Source of the DNA: Thermomonas aquatica
GTDB lineage: Bacteria; Pseudomonadota; Gammaproteobacteria; Xanthomonadales; Xanthomonadaceae
Length of the DNA: 64,000 bases
Direction: 5' to 3'
NCBI RefSeq assembly: GCF_006337105.1
Contig: NZ_CP040871.1
Coordinates: forward strand, 682,001-746,000
The translations under genes and the position numbers were made by a program. Positions within the stretch are counted from its first letter, which is position 1, and each line of letters opens with the position of its first letter. A model generated the notes under the pieces. The model saw only the letters and a list, made by a program, of their open reading frames with translations, was not told the origin of the DNA and made no database searches. Shown piece after piece: positions 47,723 through 56,202 of the stretch.

Positions 47723-47755
47723 CGTCACGAAGGCGTCATAAAACCGTCGTGTAAT
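47723..47755 (+). promoter_or_regulatory. Triple Pho-box-like direct repeat upstream of phoB
   Basis: CGTCACG-AAGG at 47723, CGTCATA-AAAC at 47734 and CGTCGTG-TAAT at 47745 are three direct repeats with an exact 11-bp period. This is the phase of PhoB half-sites (7 bp plus 4 bp AT-rich spacer, consensus CTGTCAT). They lie 41-73 nt upstream of the phoB ATG, so they fit autoregulation of phoBR. Confidence 0.6.
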
Positions 47756-47795
47756 GGCAGGATAGCCGCTCGTGCGGCGCACAAGCCCCCATGCC

Positions 47796-48497
47796 ATGCA
47801 GAAGCGCATCCTCATCGTCGACGACGAACCCGCGATCCGCGACATGGTCGCCTACGCCCTGCGCAAGGGCGATTTCGACCCGGTGCCGGCCGGCGACGCG
47901 CGCGAGGCGCAGGCGCAGATCGCCGAGCGCGTGCCCGACCTGATCCTGCTGGACTGGATGCTGCCCGGCACCAGCGGGCTGGAACTGGCGCGGCGCTGGC
48001 GCCGCGAGGCGCTGACCCGCGACGTCCCGATCATCATGCTCACCGCCCGCGGCGAGGAGAACGACCGCGTCGGCGGGCTCGAGGCCGGCGTCGACGACTA
48101 CGTGGTCAAGCCGTTCTCCGCGCGCGAGCTGCTGGCGCGGATGCGCGCGGTGATGCGCCGTTCGCGCGAGGACGACGAGGACGGCAGCGTGCAGGTCGGC
48201 GGGCTGCGCATCGACGGCGCCGCGCACCGGGTGTTCGCCGAGGTCGATGGCGCCGCCACGCCGGTGCAGATCGGCCCCACCGAGTACCGCCTGCTGCATT
48301 TCTTCATGACCCATCCGGAGCGCGTCTACACCCGCTCGCAGCTGCTCGACCACGTCTGGGGCGGCAGCGTGTACGTGGAGGAACGCACGGTCGACGTGCA
48401 CATCCGCCGCCTGCGCAAGACCCTGGAACCGCACCGGCTGGACCCGATGGTGCAGACCGTGCGCGGCGCCGGCTATCGCTTCTCGGCAGCGGCATGA
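47796..48497 (+). CDS. phoB: Phosphate regulon response regulator PhoB
   Basis: A 233-residue OmpR/PhoB-type response regulator. The receiver domain has [10 protein letters not shown], the phospho-acceptor Asp53 in [10 protein letters not shown] and KPF. The C-terminal winged-helix domain has [19 protein letters not shown] and [14 protein letters not shown]. It activates phosphate-starvation genes. The ATG at [11 protein letters not shown] is chosen as the closest to the receiver domain. phoR follows 54 nt later, and a Pho-box-like repeat lies upstream. Confidence 0.93.
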   Translation: MQKRILIVDDEPAIRDMVAYALRKGDFDPVPAGDAREAQAQIAERVPDLILLDWMLPGTSGLELARRWRREALTRDVPIIMLTARGEENDRVGGLEAGVDDYVVKPFSARELLARMRAVMRRSREDDEDGSVQVGGLRIDGAAHRVFAEVDGAATPVQIGPTEYRLLHFFMTHPERVYTRSQLLDHVWGGSVYVEERTVDVHIRRLRKTLEPHRLDPMVQTVRGAGYRFSAAA

Positions 48498-48551
48498 TGC
48501 GCGGCACCCGCGCGCGATCCGGCGGTCGCATGCAGGGCCTAGACTTGCCGC

Positions 48552-49883
48552 ATGTCGCCTGACGCCCGCAACGCCTGGTTCCGCACGCTCGGCCAGCTCG
48601 CGCTGGTGCTGGTGGCCGGGCTCGGCATCGGCCTGCTGATCGGCCAGCCGTGGCCGGCGTTGACGGTGGCCGCGCTGGGCGTGGTCGCCTGGCATTACTG
48701 GAAACTGCGCCACGTCCTGCTGCGCCTGACCGCGCGCCAGCGCCTGCAGCCGCCGCAGGGCGTCGGCGTGTGGAACGAACTCGACCGCCTGCTGTTCCGC
48801 AGCCAGTCGGAAATGCGCGCGCGCAAGCGCCGCCTGCTGTCGATGCTGCGCGCCTATCGCGCCGCCGCCGCCGCATTGCCGGACGCGGTGGTGGTGGTCG
48901 AACGCAACAACCAGCGCGTGCTGTGGTTCAACGAAGCCGCGACCCCGTTGCTGGGCCTGCACTTTCCGCAGCACCAGGACGCTTCCATCGTCACCACCCT
49001 GCAGCCGCTGCCGATGGCCTCGTGGCTGGCCGCCGGGCGCAACGCCGAACCGATGACCGACGTCGCCTCGCCGGTCAACCCCGACCTGCGCCTCAACCTG
49101 CGGCTGATCCCGTATTCCGACGAACTGTGGCTGCTGGTCGCGCGCGACGTGACCCGCACCATGCGCCTGGAGCACATGCGCCGCGACTTCGTCGCCAACG
49201 TCTCGCACGAACTGCGCACGCCGCTGACCGTGGTCCACGGCTACCTGGAGATGCTCGATCCGGCCGACAACCCCGACTGGGCGCCGATGCTGGCCGAGAT
49301 GCAGCGGCAGTCGCAGCGCATGACCCAGCTGGTCGAGGACCTGCTGACCCTGTCGCGGCTGGAAGCGCGCGAGACCCTGCCGGAAGAACACGTGGCGATG
49401 GCGCCGATGCTGTCCACCCTGCGCCGCGAGGCGGAGGCGCTCAGCCAGGGCAAGCACCGCATCACCGTGGGCGACGAGGCCGGCGTCGACCTGTGGGGCT
49501 CCAACAAGGAATTGCACAGCGCGTTCTCCAACCTGGTCGCCAACGCGGTGCGCTACACCCCGGCCGGCGGCGAGATCGCGGTGCGCTTCGCCGTCGACGC
49601 CGGCGGCGGCGCCACCCTGAGCGTGCGCGATTCCGGCTACGGCATCCCCGCCGCCCACTTGCCGCGCATCACCGAGCGCTTCTACCGCGTCTCCACCAGC
49701 CGCTCGCGCGAATCCGGCGGCACCGGGCTCGGGCTGGCCATCGTCAAGCACGTGCTGGGCCTGCACGGCGCGCGGCTGGAGATCGCCAGCGAAGTCGGCA
49801 AGGGCAGCACCTTCGCCTGCCGCTTCAACCCCGACCGCGTGCATGCGCGCGAGTCCCACCCCATCGCAGCCACATCGCCATGA
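48552..49883 (+). CDS. phoR: Phosphate regulon sensor histidine kinase PhoR
   Basis: A 443-residue membrane histidine kinase with two N-terminal helices (about residues 13-50), a PAS domain (ALPDAVVVVERNNQRVLWFNEAA), a DHp domain with phospho-acceptor His219 (ANVSHELRTPLTVVHGYLEML) and a HATPase domain with N, G1 (DSGYGIP) and G2 (GGTGLGLAIVKHV) boxes. As in E. coli there is no large periplasmic sensing domain. ATG start. The stop overlaps the ppk1 start. Confidence 0.94.
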   Translation: MSPDARNAWFRTLGQLALVLVAGLGIGLLIGQPWPALTVAALGVVAWHYWKLRHVLLRLTARQRLQPPQGVGVWNELDRLLFRSQSEMRARKRRLLSMLRAYRAAAAALPDAVVVVERNNQRVLWFNEAATPLLGLHFPQHQDASIVTTLQPLPMASWLAAGRNAEPMTDVASPVNPDLRLNLRLIPYSDELWLLVARDVTRTMRLEHMRRDFVANVSHELRTPLTVVHGYLEMLDPADNPDWAPMLAEMQRQSQRMTQLVEDLLTLSRLEARETLPEEHVAMAPMLSTLRREAEALSQGKHRITVGDEAGVDLWGSNKELHSAFSNLVANAVRYTPAGGEIAVRFAVDAGGGATLSVRDSGYGIPAAHLPRITERFYRVSTSRSRESGGTGLGLAIVKHVLGLHGARLEIASEVGKGSTFACRFNPDRVHARESHPIAATSP

Positions 49884-51958
49884 ACGCCGAGCAAGCCCCG
49901 ATCTCCCTGCGCGATCCCTCGCTCTACGCCAACCGCGAGCTGTCGCAGCTGGACTTCAATTTCCGCGTGCTGGCGCAGGCGCAGGATGCCTCGGTGCCGT
50001 TGCTGGAGCGGCTGCGCTACCTGTGCATCAGCTGCACCAACCTCGACGAATTCTTCGAGATCCGCGGCGGCTCGGTGCGCCATGCGATCGAGTTCGGCGG
50101 CCCGCCCTCGGCCGACGGCCTGTCGCCGTCGACCCTGCTCAACCGCATCCACGACCGCGCCGCCGAACTGGTGCAGGCGCAATACCGCTGCTTCTACGAG
50201 GAACTGCGCCCTGCGCTGGCGGAGGAAGGCATCCGCCTGCTGCAGCGCGAGCAGTGGACGCCGGAACAGACCGCCTGGTTGCGCGATTATTTCCGCAACG
50301 AGATCATGCCGGTGCTGTCGCCGCTGGGGCTCGACCCCGCGCATCCGTTCCCGAAGATCCTCAACAAGTCGCTGAACGTGGTGGTGCTGCTGGAAGGCAA
50401 GGACGCGTTCGGCCGCGAGGGCCACATGGCGATCGTGCGCGCGCCGCGCTCGCTGCCGCGGATCATCCGCCTGCCTGATGCCGACGGCGACGGCGATGCG
50501 TTCCACGACTTCGTGTTCCTCAGCTCGGTGCTGTCCGCGTTCGTGCACGAGCTGTTCCCGGGCATGCAGGTCAACGGCGCCTACCAGTTCCGGGTGACCC
50601 GCAACTCCGAGCTGATCGTCGACGAGGAAGACGTCGACAACCTGGCGCTGGCCCTGCGCGACGAACTGCTGGGCCGCGGCTACCTGCGCGCGGTGCGGCT
50701 GGAGATCGCCGAGCAGTGCCCGCCCGACATCGTGCGCACCCTGCTCGACAACTTCGAGCTGCCGGCGAACGCGGTGTACAAGATCAACGGCCCGGTCAAC
50801 CTCAACCGGGTGGTGCAGGTGTACGACCTGGTGCACCGCCCCGACCTCAAGTTCCGCCCGTTCCAGCCGCGCCTGCTGCGCGACCTCGACGCGATGTTCG
50901 ACACCATCCGCCAGGGCGACGTGCTGCTGCACCATCCGTTCGATGCGTTCGCGCCGGTGCTGGAACTGATCAAGCAGGCGTCGGAAGACCCCAACGTGCT
51001 GGCGATCAAGCAGACCCTGTACCGCACCGGCAAGGACTCGCCGATCGTCGAGCACCTGATCCAGGCCGCGCGCAACGGCAAGGACGTGACCGTGGTGGTC
51101 GAACTGCGCGCGCGCTTCGACGAGGAAGCCAACCTCGGCCTCGCCGACCGCCTGCAGGACGCCGGCGTGCAGGTGGTCTACGGCGTGGTCGGCTACAAGA
51201 CCCACGCCAAGATGCTGCTGATCGTGCGCCGCGAGGGCCGCGAACTGCGCCGCTACGTGCACCTCGGCACCGGCAACTACCACAGCGGCACCGCCCGCGC
51301 CTACACCGACTTCAGCCTGATGACCGCCAACCCGGACATCGGCAACGACGTGCACCTGATCTTCCAGCAGCTGTCCGGGCTGGCCGCGCCGCTGAAGCTC
51401 AAGCACCTGCTGCAATCGCCGTTCACCCTGCACAGCGGCGTGCTGGAACGGATCGGGCGCGAGGCCGTGCATGCGCGCGCAGGCAAGCCGGCGCGGATCG
51501 TGGCGAAGATGAACGCCCTCAACGAGCCGCAGGTGATCCGCGCGCTGTACGAAGCCTCGCGGGCCGGCGTCGAGATCGACCTGGTCGTGCGCGGCGCCTG
51601 CACCCTGCTGCCCGGCATCGAAGGCGTGTCCGACCGCATCCGCGTGCGTTCGGTGGTCGGCCGCTTCCTCGAGCACCACCGCGTGTGGTGGTTCGGCAAC
51701 GACGGCGCGCCCGAGCTGTACTGCTCCTCCGCCGATTGGCTGGAACGCAACCTGCTGCGCCGGGTCGAGACCGCCTTCCCGATCCTCGACCCCGCCTGCG
51801 CGCAGCGCGTGCACCGCGAAGGCCTGCTCAATTACCTGGCCGACAACCAGAACGCCTGGGCGCTGGACGCCGACGGCAGCTACCACAAGATCGTGCCTGA
51901 GGATGGCGAGGCGCCGTTCTCCGCGCAGTTGTCGCTGCTCGACGGGCTGTATGCGTGA
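49880..51958 (+). CDS. ppk1: Polyphosphate kinase 1
   Basis: A 692-residue PPK1 that reversibly makes polyphosphate from ATP. It starts LYANRELSQLDFNFRVLAQA with the N-terminal helical domain. Catalytic histidines in the two PLD-like domains are His442 (VGYKTHAKMLLI) and His461 (RRYVHLGTGNYHSGTAR). Domain C has the NALNEPQVIRALYEASRAGV and RVRSVVGRFLEHHRVWWF motifs. ATG start inside the phoR stop (ATGA), so it is coupled to phoBR and likely induced under phosphate starvation. Confidence 0.96.
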   Translation: MNAEQAPISLRDPSLYANRELSQLDFNFRVLAQAQDASVPLLERLRYLCISCTNLDEFFEIRGGSVRHAIEFGGPPSADGLSPSTLLNRIHDRAAELVQAQYRCFYEELRPALAEEGIRLLQREQWTPEQTAWLRDYFRNEIMPVLSPLGLDPAHPFPKILNKSLNVVVLLEGKDAFGREGHMAIVRAPRSLPRIIRLPDADGDGDAFHDFVFLSSVLSAFVHELFPGMQVNGAYQFRVTRNSELIVDEEDVDNLALALRDELLGRGYLRAVRLEIAEQCPPDIVRTLLDNFELPANAVYKINGPVNLNRVVQVYDLVHRPDLKFRPFQPRLLRDLDAMFDTIRQGDVLLHHPFDAFAPVLELIKQASEDPNVLAIKQTLYRTGKDSPIVEHLIQAARNGKDVTVVVELRARFDEEANLGLADRLQDAGVQVVYGVVGYKTHAKMLLIVRREGRELRRYVHLGTGNYHSGTARAYTDFSLMTANPDIGNDVHLIFQQLSGLAAPLKLKHLLQSPFTLHSGVLERIGREAVHARAGKPARIVAKMNALNEPQVIRALYEASRAGVEIDLVVRGACTLLPGIEGVSDRIRVRSVVGRFLEHHRVWWFGNDGAPELYCSSADWLERNLLRRVETAFPILDPACAQRVHREGLLNYLADNQNAWALDADGSYHKIVPEDGEAPFSAQLSLLDGLYA

Positions 51959-52019
51959 TCGCAGGCGCGGCCAGCGGCGATAATGCGCGCATGAATCCCC
52001 GCCACGGCCACGCAGACGC

Positions 52020-53570
52020 ATGAGATCGGCCCCGCGCCGCGGCAGCACGCAACGGATGATCGCGCCCGCGCCGCTGCGCGACGGCGACATGCTGGCCGCG
52101 CTCGACCTCGGCTCCAACAGCTTCCACATGGTGGTGGCGCAGATGGTGCTGGGCCAGTTGCGGGTGGTCGACCGCCTGCGCGAGACCGTGCGCATGGCCG
52201 AGGGCCTGGACGGCTTCGGCGGGCTGGCCCCGGACGTGCGCGACCGCGCGCTGGACTGCCTGTCGCGCTTCGGCCAGCGCGTGGCCGACATCCCGCCGCA
52301 TCGGATCCGCGCGGTCGCGACCAATACCGTGCGCCAGCTGCGCGCGCCGGAAGCGTTCCTGGTGCCCGCCGAAGCCGCGCTCGGCCACGCCATCGACGTG
52401 GTCTCGGGCCGCGAGGAGGCGCGCCTGGTCTACCTCGGCGTGGCCCATGCGCAACCGCCGCAAGACGGCCAGCTGCGGCTGGTGATCGACATCGGCGGCG
52501 GCTCCACCGAATGCATCATCGGCAGCGGGCTGGACGCGATCGAGCGCGAAAGCCTGCAGGCCGGCTGCGTGGCCAGCACCCGCCGTTTCTTCGCCAACGG
52601 CAAGCTGTCGCGCAAGCGCTGGAAGGACGCGCTGACCGAAGTCACCGCCGAGTTCCAGCAGTTCGCATCGGCCTACCGCGCATTGGGCTGGGACGAGGCG
52701 ATCGGCTCGTCCGGCACCAACAAGGCGATCGGCGAGATCTGCGCGGCGATGAAGCTGACCAAGGGCGCGGTCACCGCCGAGGCATTGCCGCTGGTGCGCG
52801 AACGCCTGCTGCAGGCCGAGCGCATCGACGACATCGACCTGCCCGGCCTGTCCGCCGACCGCCGCCCGATCATCGCCGGCGGGGTGCTGGTGCTGGAGGC
52901 GGTGTTCGCCGCGCTGGGCCTGCAGCGCATGCAGGTGAGCAAGGCCGCGCTGCGCGAGGGCGTGCTGTACGACATGCTCGGCCGCGGCGGCGCCGACGAT
53001 CCGCGCGACGTCTCGGTGGCGGCGCTGATGCAGCGCTACGGCATCGACGCCGCGCAGGCCAAGCGCGTCGAAGCCACCGCCGTGCAGCTGTTCGACCAGG
53101 TCGCGCGGGCCTGGAACCTGGATGCCGGCGACCGCCGCATGCTGGTGCGCGCGGCGCGCCTGCACGAGATCGGCCTGGCCATCGCCCACAGCGGCTACCA
53201 CGTGCACGGCGCCTACATCCTCGAGCACTCCGACATCGCCGGCTTCTCGCAGCAGGGCCAGCGCTTCCTCGCCGCATTGGTGCGCACGCATCGACGCGGC
53301 ATCCCCAAGTCGGCGTTCGAGATGATCCCCGACCGCCTGCTGGCCAACACGCGCCACTGCGCCGCCCTGTTGCGGCTCGCGGTGTTGCTGCATCGCTCGC
53401 ACGACAACGAACGCATGCCCGCGCTGCAACTGCGCGCCGATGGCGAGCGGCTGACGCTGGCGTTCGACAAACGCTGGCTGCAGGCACGGCCGCTGCTGCG
53501 CGCCGACCTCGAGGGCGAGCCCGAGGACATGCTGGGCTTGGGCGTACAGTTGCGGCTCGCGGCCGAATAG
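52020..53570 (+). CDS. ppx: Exopolyphosphatase / guanosine pentaphosphatase Ppx/GppA
   Basis: A 516-residue ASKHA-fold enzyme. MLAALDLGSNSFHMVVAQ is the phosphate-1 motif, VVSGREEARLVYLG and LVIDIGGGSTECII follow as conserved motifs, and the C-terminal HD-like domain has RLHEIGLAIAHSGYHVHGAYIL. It degrades polyphosphate or pppGpp. The start could be the ATG at 52020 or another 12 codons later (MIAPAPLRDGD). It lies 61 nt after ppk1, so synthesis and breakdown of polyphosphate sit together behind PhoB. Confidence 0.93.
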   Translation: MRSAPRRGSTQRMIAPAPLRDGDMLAALDLGSNSFHMVVAQMVLGQLRVVDRLRETVRMAEGLDGFGGLAPDVRDRALDCLSRFGQRVADIPPHRIRAVATNTVRQLRAPEAFLVPAEAALGHAIDVVSGREEARLVYLGVAHAQPPQDGQLRLVIDIGGGSTECIIGSGLDAIERESLQAGCVASTRRFFANGKLSRKRWKDALTEVTAEFQQFASAYRALGWDEAIGSSGTNKAIGEICAAMKLTKGAVTAEALPLVRERLLQAERIDDIDLPGLSADRRPIIAGGVLVLEAVFAALGLQRMQVSKAALREGVLYDMLGRGGADDPRDVSVAALMQRYGIDAAQAKRVEATAVQLFDQVARAWNLDAGDRRMLVRAARLHEIGLAIAHSGYHVHGAYILEHSDIAGFSQQGQRFLAALVRTHRRGIPKSAFEMIPDRLLANTRHCAALLRLAVLLHRSHDNERMPALQLRADGERLTLAFDKRWLQARPLLRADLEGEPEDMLGLGVQLRLAAE

Positions 53571-53594
53571 CCCGCCATCGAACCAGGGCACGCC

Positions 53595-53984
53595 ATGCAC
53601 CCGGACACGCAGGCCTACAACGACACCCAATCCGCCGCCGACAAGGCGATCTGCGACCTGCTCGCCCGCGAGATCGCGCAGGCGCTGCCGGAAGCCGAGA
53701 ACAGGATCTGGCACCGGCACCCGGTGTGGTTCCTCGACGGCAACCCGGTCGCCGGCTACAGCAAGCTGAAGTCCTGCATCCGCCTGCTGTTCTGGAGCGG
53801 GCAATCGTTCGAGGAAGCCGGCCTTGCGAACGAAGGCAGCTTCAAGGCCGCCGAGGCGCGCTATACGGATGCCGCGCAGGTGGATGTCGAAGCCCTGCGG
53901 CGTTGGCTGGGCAAGGCCCGCGACATCCAGTGGGACTACAAGAACATCGTCAAGCGCAAGGGGCGGCTGGAACGGTTGAAGTAA
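53595..53984 (+). CDS. DUF1801 domain protein
   Basis: A 129-residue DUF1801 (YdhG-like) protein with IWHRHPVWFLDGNPVAGYSKLKSCIRLLFWSGQSF, the family core, and a Lys/Arg-rich C-terminus (KNIVKRKGRLERLK). No enzymatic function is known to me. ATG start, 24 nt after ppx, so it may be a passenger of the ppk-ppx transcript. The long palindromic repeat begins about 27 nt beyond its stop. Confidence 0.75.
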   Translation: MHPDTQAYNDTQSAADKAICDLLAREIAQALPEAENRIWHRHPVWFLDGNPVAGYSKLKSCIRLLFWSGQSFEEAGLANEGSFKAAEARYTDAAQVDVEALRRWLGKARDIQWDYKNIVKRKGRLERLK

Positions 53985-53991
53985 GTCGCGC

Positions 53992-54118
53992 GGGAAAGGA
54001 AAAGCGGGGTGGAAAAGCGGGGTCAGAGTCGACTTTCGCAACTAACTACTCGAACGCTTCAAGATTCCATCACGAAAGTCGACTCTGACCCCGCTTTTCC
54101 CGCTTTTCCCCGCTTTTC
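53992..54118. repeat. Long palindromic repeat element, copy 1
   Basis: A perfect 28-bp inverted repeat at 54011-54038 and 54073-54100 contains GGGGTCAGAGTCGACTTTCG, with a 34-nt spacer. Extra copies of the AAAAGCGGGG end flank it at 54000-54010 and 54101-54118. A near-identical arm with three base changes occurs at 59484-59543. There is no reading frame inside and no transposase nearby. It resembles REP/MITE-like intergenic palindromes of this bacterial family. Confidence 0.8.
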
Positions 54119-54126
54119 TTAGCACC

Positions 54127-56178
54127 CTACTTCTTCGCGAACGCCTTGAACTCCGGTCCCGCCAGGCGCAGGTTCTCGCGCAGGTAGGCACACAGGCGCT
54201 GCCCCGGCACTTCCGGTACCGGCCCGCCCAGATGTGCCTGCAGCATCGTCTCCATCGCGAACAGATAGGCCTCGCGCGGCACCGGGTCGACCGGCGAATG
54301 GCCGCCGTTCGGTTCCACCAGCAGGCTCGGCTGGCGGCCCATCGCCTTCAACGTCGCCGCGTAGTTCACGACCTCGCGGATCGCCACCGTGCGGTCGGCG
54401 CCGCCGGCCATGATCAGCAAGGGCCGCTGCATCTTCGCCGCATTCGCCAGCGGCGATTGCGCATGCAGGCGCGCATAGGTCGCGGGATCGGTACTGTCCA
54501 GCGACAGCGCGCGCAAGGTGTGGCGCAACGAACGATCCGGCAAATCGCCCTGCTCGCCGGCCTCGACCAGCCAGCGCATCGACCAGCCCAGGTCCGCCGG
54601 CGGCGAACCCGCGACACCGACCTTGAACAACTCGGGCTGAAACGTGAGCCCCAGCAAGGTCGAATAACCGCCGAACGAATGGCCGACGATGCCGACCCGG
54701 TTCGCGTCGCCGATCCCTTGCGCCAATAGCCAACGCACGCCTTCGACGATGTCCCGTTGCACGCGGCCGTTGCCGTAGTCGCCGTGCGACGCGAAGGTGT
54801 AGTCGCGCCCGTGTCCGGTCGAGCCGCGGAAATTCGACTGGAACACCACGTAGCCGCGATTGGCGAGGAACTGCGCGGTGCCGTCGTAACCGGCGCGGAA
54901 ATGGTTGATCGGGCCGCCATGCACCTGTGCGACCAGCGGCGCGCGCGCGGCGTCCACGCCCGGCGGCAGCAGCACGAAGCCATGCACGCGCCTGCCGTCG
55001 GAGGCGGTGTAGGCGATGGCGAGCTTGCGCGCCAGCGCGGTTTCCTTCGGCGAGTGTGCGGTGATGCCGGGATCGTCGAGGATCCTTCGCAGGCGGCCGT
55101 CGCGCGGGTCGTACAGGTACCAGCGCGGGTCGCGCAACGTGGCCGCGCGTTCGCTCACCAGCCAGCGCGCGGACGCACCGCTGCCGGCCTGCAGGCCGAT
55201 GTCGCGACCCGGCAACTTGCGCACGATGTCCGCGACCGTGGCCTGCGCCGCGCCGATGCCGTAGGTCGCGGCGACCGTGCTGCGGTAACTCGCCGCCAGC
55301 GGCTGCTGGGTGCGCGGATCGAGCGTGACCTCGTCAAGATCGGCCTCGCCGCGTGGATCCTGGTGCAGCGTCTGCAACTTGTCGTCCGCGCCCAGGCGCA
55401 ACACCCGCCGCAAATCACCCGCGGGGTTGCCTTCCATCAACAGGCTGCCGTCGGGCGTCGCCGCCAGCAATTCGAGCCGCTCCATCGGCCGCAGCCGCAG
55501 CACTTCGCGCAGCGCGCCATCCGCGCGCAGCCGATACAGCGCATCGTGGTCGCCCTCGAAACGTGCCAGCGCGACGATGCGGCCTTGCGCATCCAGCGCC
55601 ACGTCGTGGATCCAGCGCGCGTCCTCGCGCAGTGGCGTGCGCCGGCCCTGCGCGTCCATCCGTACCACGCGCCAGCGCTCGCCCTTGCCGATGCGCACGC
55701 GCTCGCCCAGCAGCACCGCGGCCGGTTGCGACGGATCGAGTTTCATCACCCGGCGTCGTTCGTTGCCGCCCAGCGGCACCCGCACGCCGGTGCGGCCGTC
55801 GATGCCGACCATGGTCAGCGAACGCGGCGCGCGCAGGAACAGCCAGCGCCCGTCGCGCGACCACATCAGCTGCTCGGCCTGGGTGCTGCCGACCAGCACG
55901 CGCGGCTTGCCGCCGTTCGCCGGCAGCAGCCACAGCGCGCGCGAGTCCTTCTGTTCGCGCAGGTAGGCCACCGCATCGCCGGCCGGCGAGAGCTGCGCGG
56001 CGACCAGGGTGCGGTTTTCGAGGAAGGCCGTGCGCGGCAGGCGCGGCGCGCGCGGCAATGCGCGCTGCGCGGCCTCCGCGGCGCGCAGGCTTTCGCTCGC
56101 CTGCGCCGGCAAGGCGCGGGGTGCCAGCAGCAGCGCGCACAGCGCCAGCGTGCCGCCCAGGGTTCGAAGCATCGTCAT
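54127..56178 (-). CDS. S9-family prolyl oligopeptidase-like peptidase, secreted
   Basis: A 683-residue serine peptidase of the S9 family with a signal peptide (about residues 1-26), a beta-propeller-like N-terminal half (LWLLPANGGKPRVLVGS and similar repeats) and a C-terminal alpha/beta hydrolase. The nucleophile is Ser501 in GHSFGGYSTLLG, the Asp is in MAGGADRTVAIREV (near 587) and the His in EPNGGHSPVDP (near 620). ATG start. It is 24 nt after the ABC membrane gene, an unusual addition to a YtrA-type operon, suggesting a peptide substrate. Confidence 0.88.
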   Translation of the reverse strand: MTMLRTLGGTLALCALLLAPRALPAQASESLRAAEAAQRALPRAPRLPRTAFLENRTLVAAQLSPAGDAVAYLREQKDSRALWLLPANGGKPRVLVGSTQAEQLMWSRDGRWLFLRAPRSLTMVGIDGRTGVRVPLGGNERRRVMKLDPSQPAAVLLGERVRIGKGERWRVVRMDAQGRRTPLREDARWIHDVALDAQGRIVALARFEGDHDALYRLRADGALREVLRLRPMERLELLAATPDGSLLMEGNPAGDLRRVLRLGADDKLQTLHQDPRGEADLDEVTLDPRTQQPLAASYRSTVAATYGIGAAQATVADIVRKLPGRDIGLQAGSGASARWLVSERAATLRDPRWYLYDPRDGRLRRILDDPGITAHSPKETALARKLAIAYTASDGRRVHGFVLLPPGVDAARAPLVAQVHGGPINHFRAGYDGTAQFLANRGYVVFQSNFRGSTGHGRDYTFASHGDYGNGRVQRDIVEGVRWLLAQGIGDANRVGIVGHSFGGYSTLLGLTFQPELFKVGVAGSPPADLGWSMRWLVEAGEQGDLPDRSLRHTLRALSLDSTDPATYARLHAQSPLANAAKMQRPLLIMAGGADRTVAIREVVNYAATLKAMGRQPSLLVEPNGGHSPVDPVPREAYLFAMETMLQAHLGGPVPEVPGQRLCAYLRENLRLAGPEFKAFAKK

Positions 56179-56202
56179 CGTCGCGTCCTCGTCCCTGCCC
56201 GC

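Noticed and set aside
49682..52393. A 903-codon open frame on the minus strand, opposite phoR and ppk1
   Set aside because: Same antisense artefact; ppk1 motifs and the phoR-ppk1 coupling on the plus strand are decisive.
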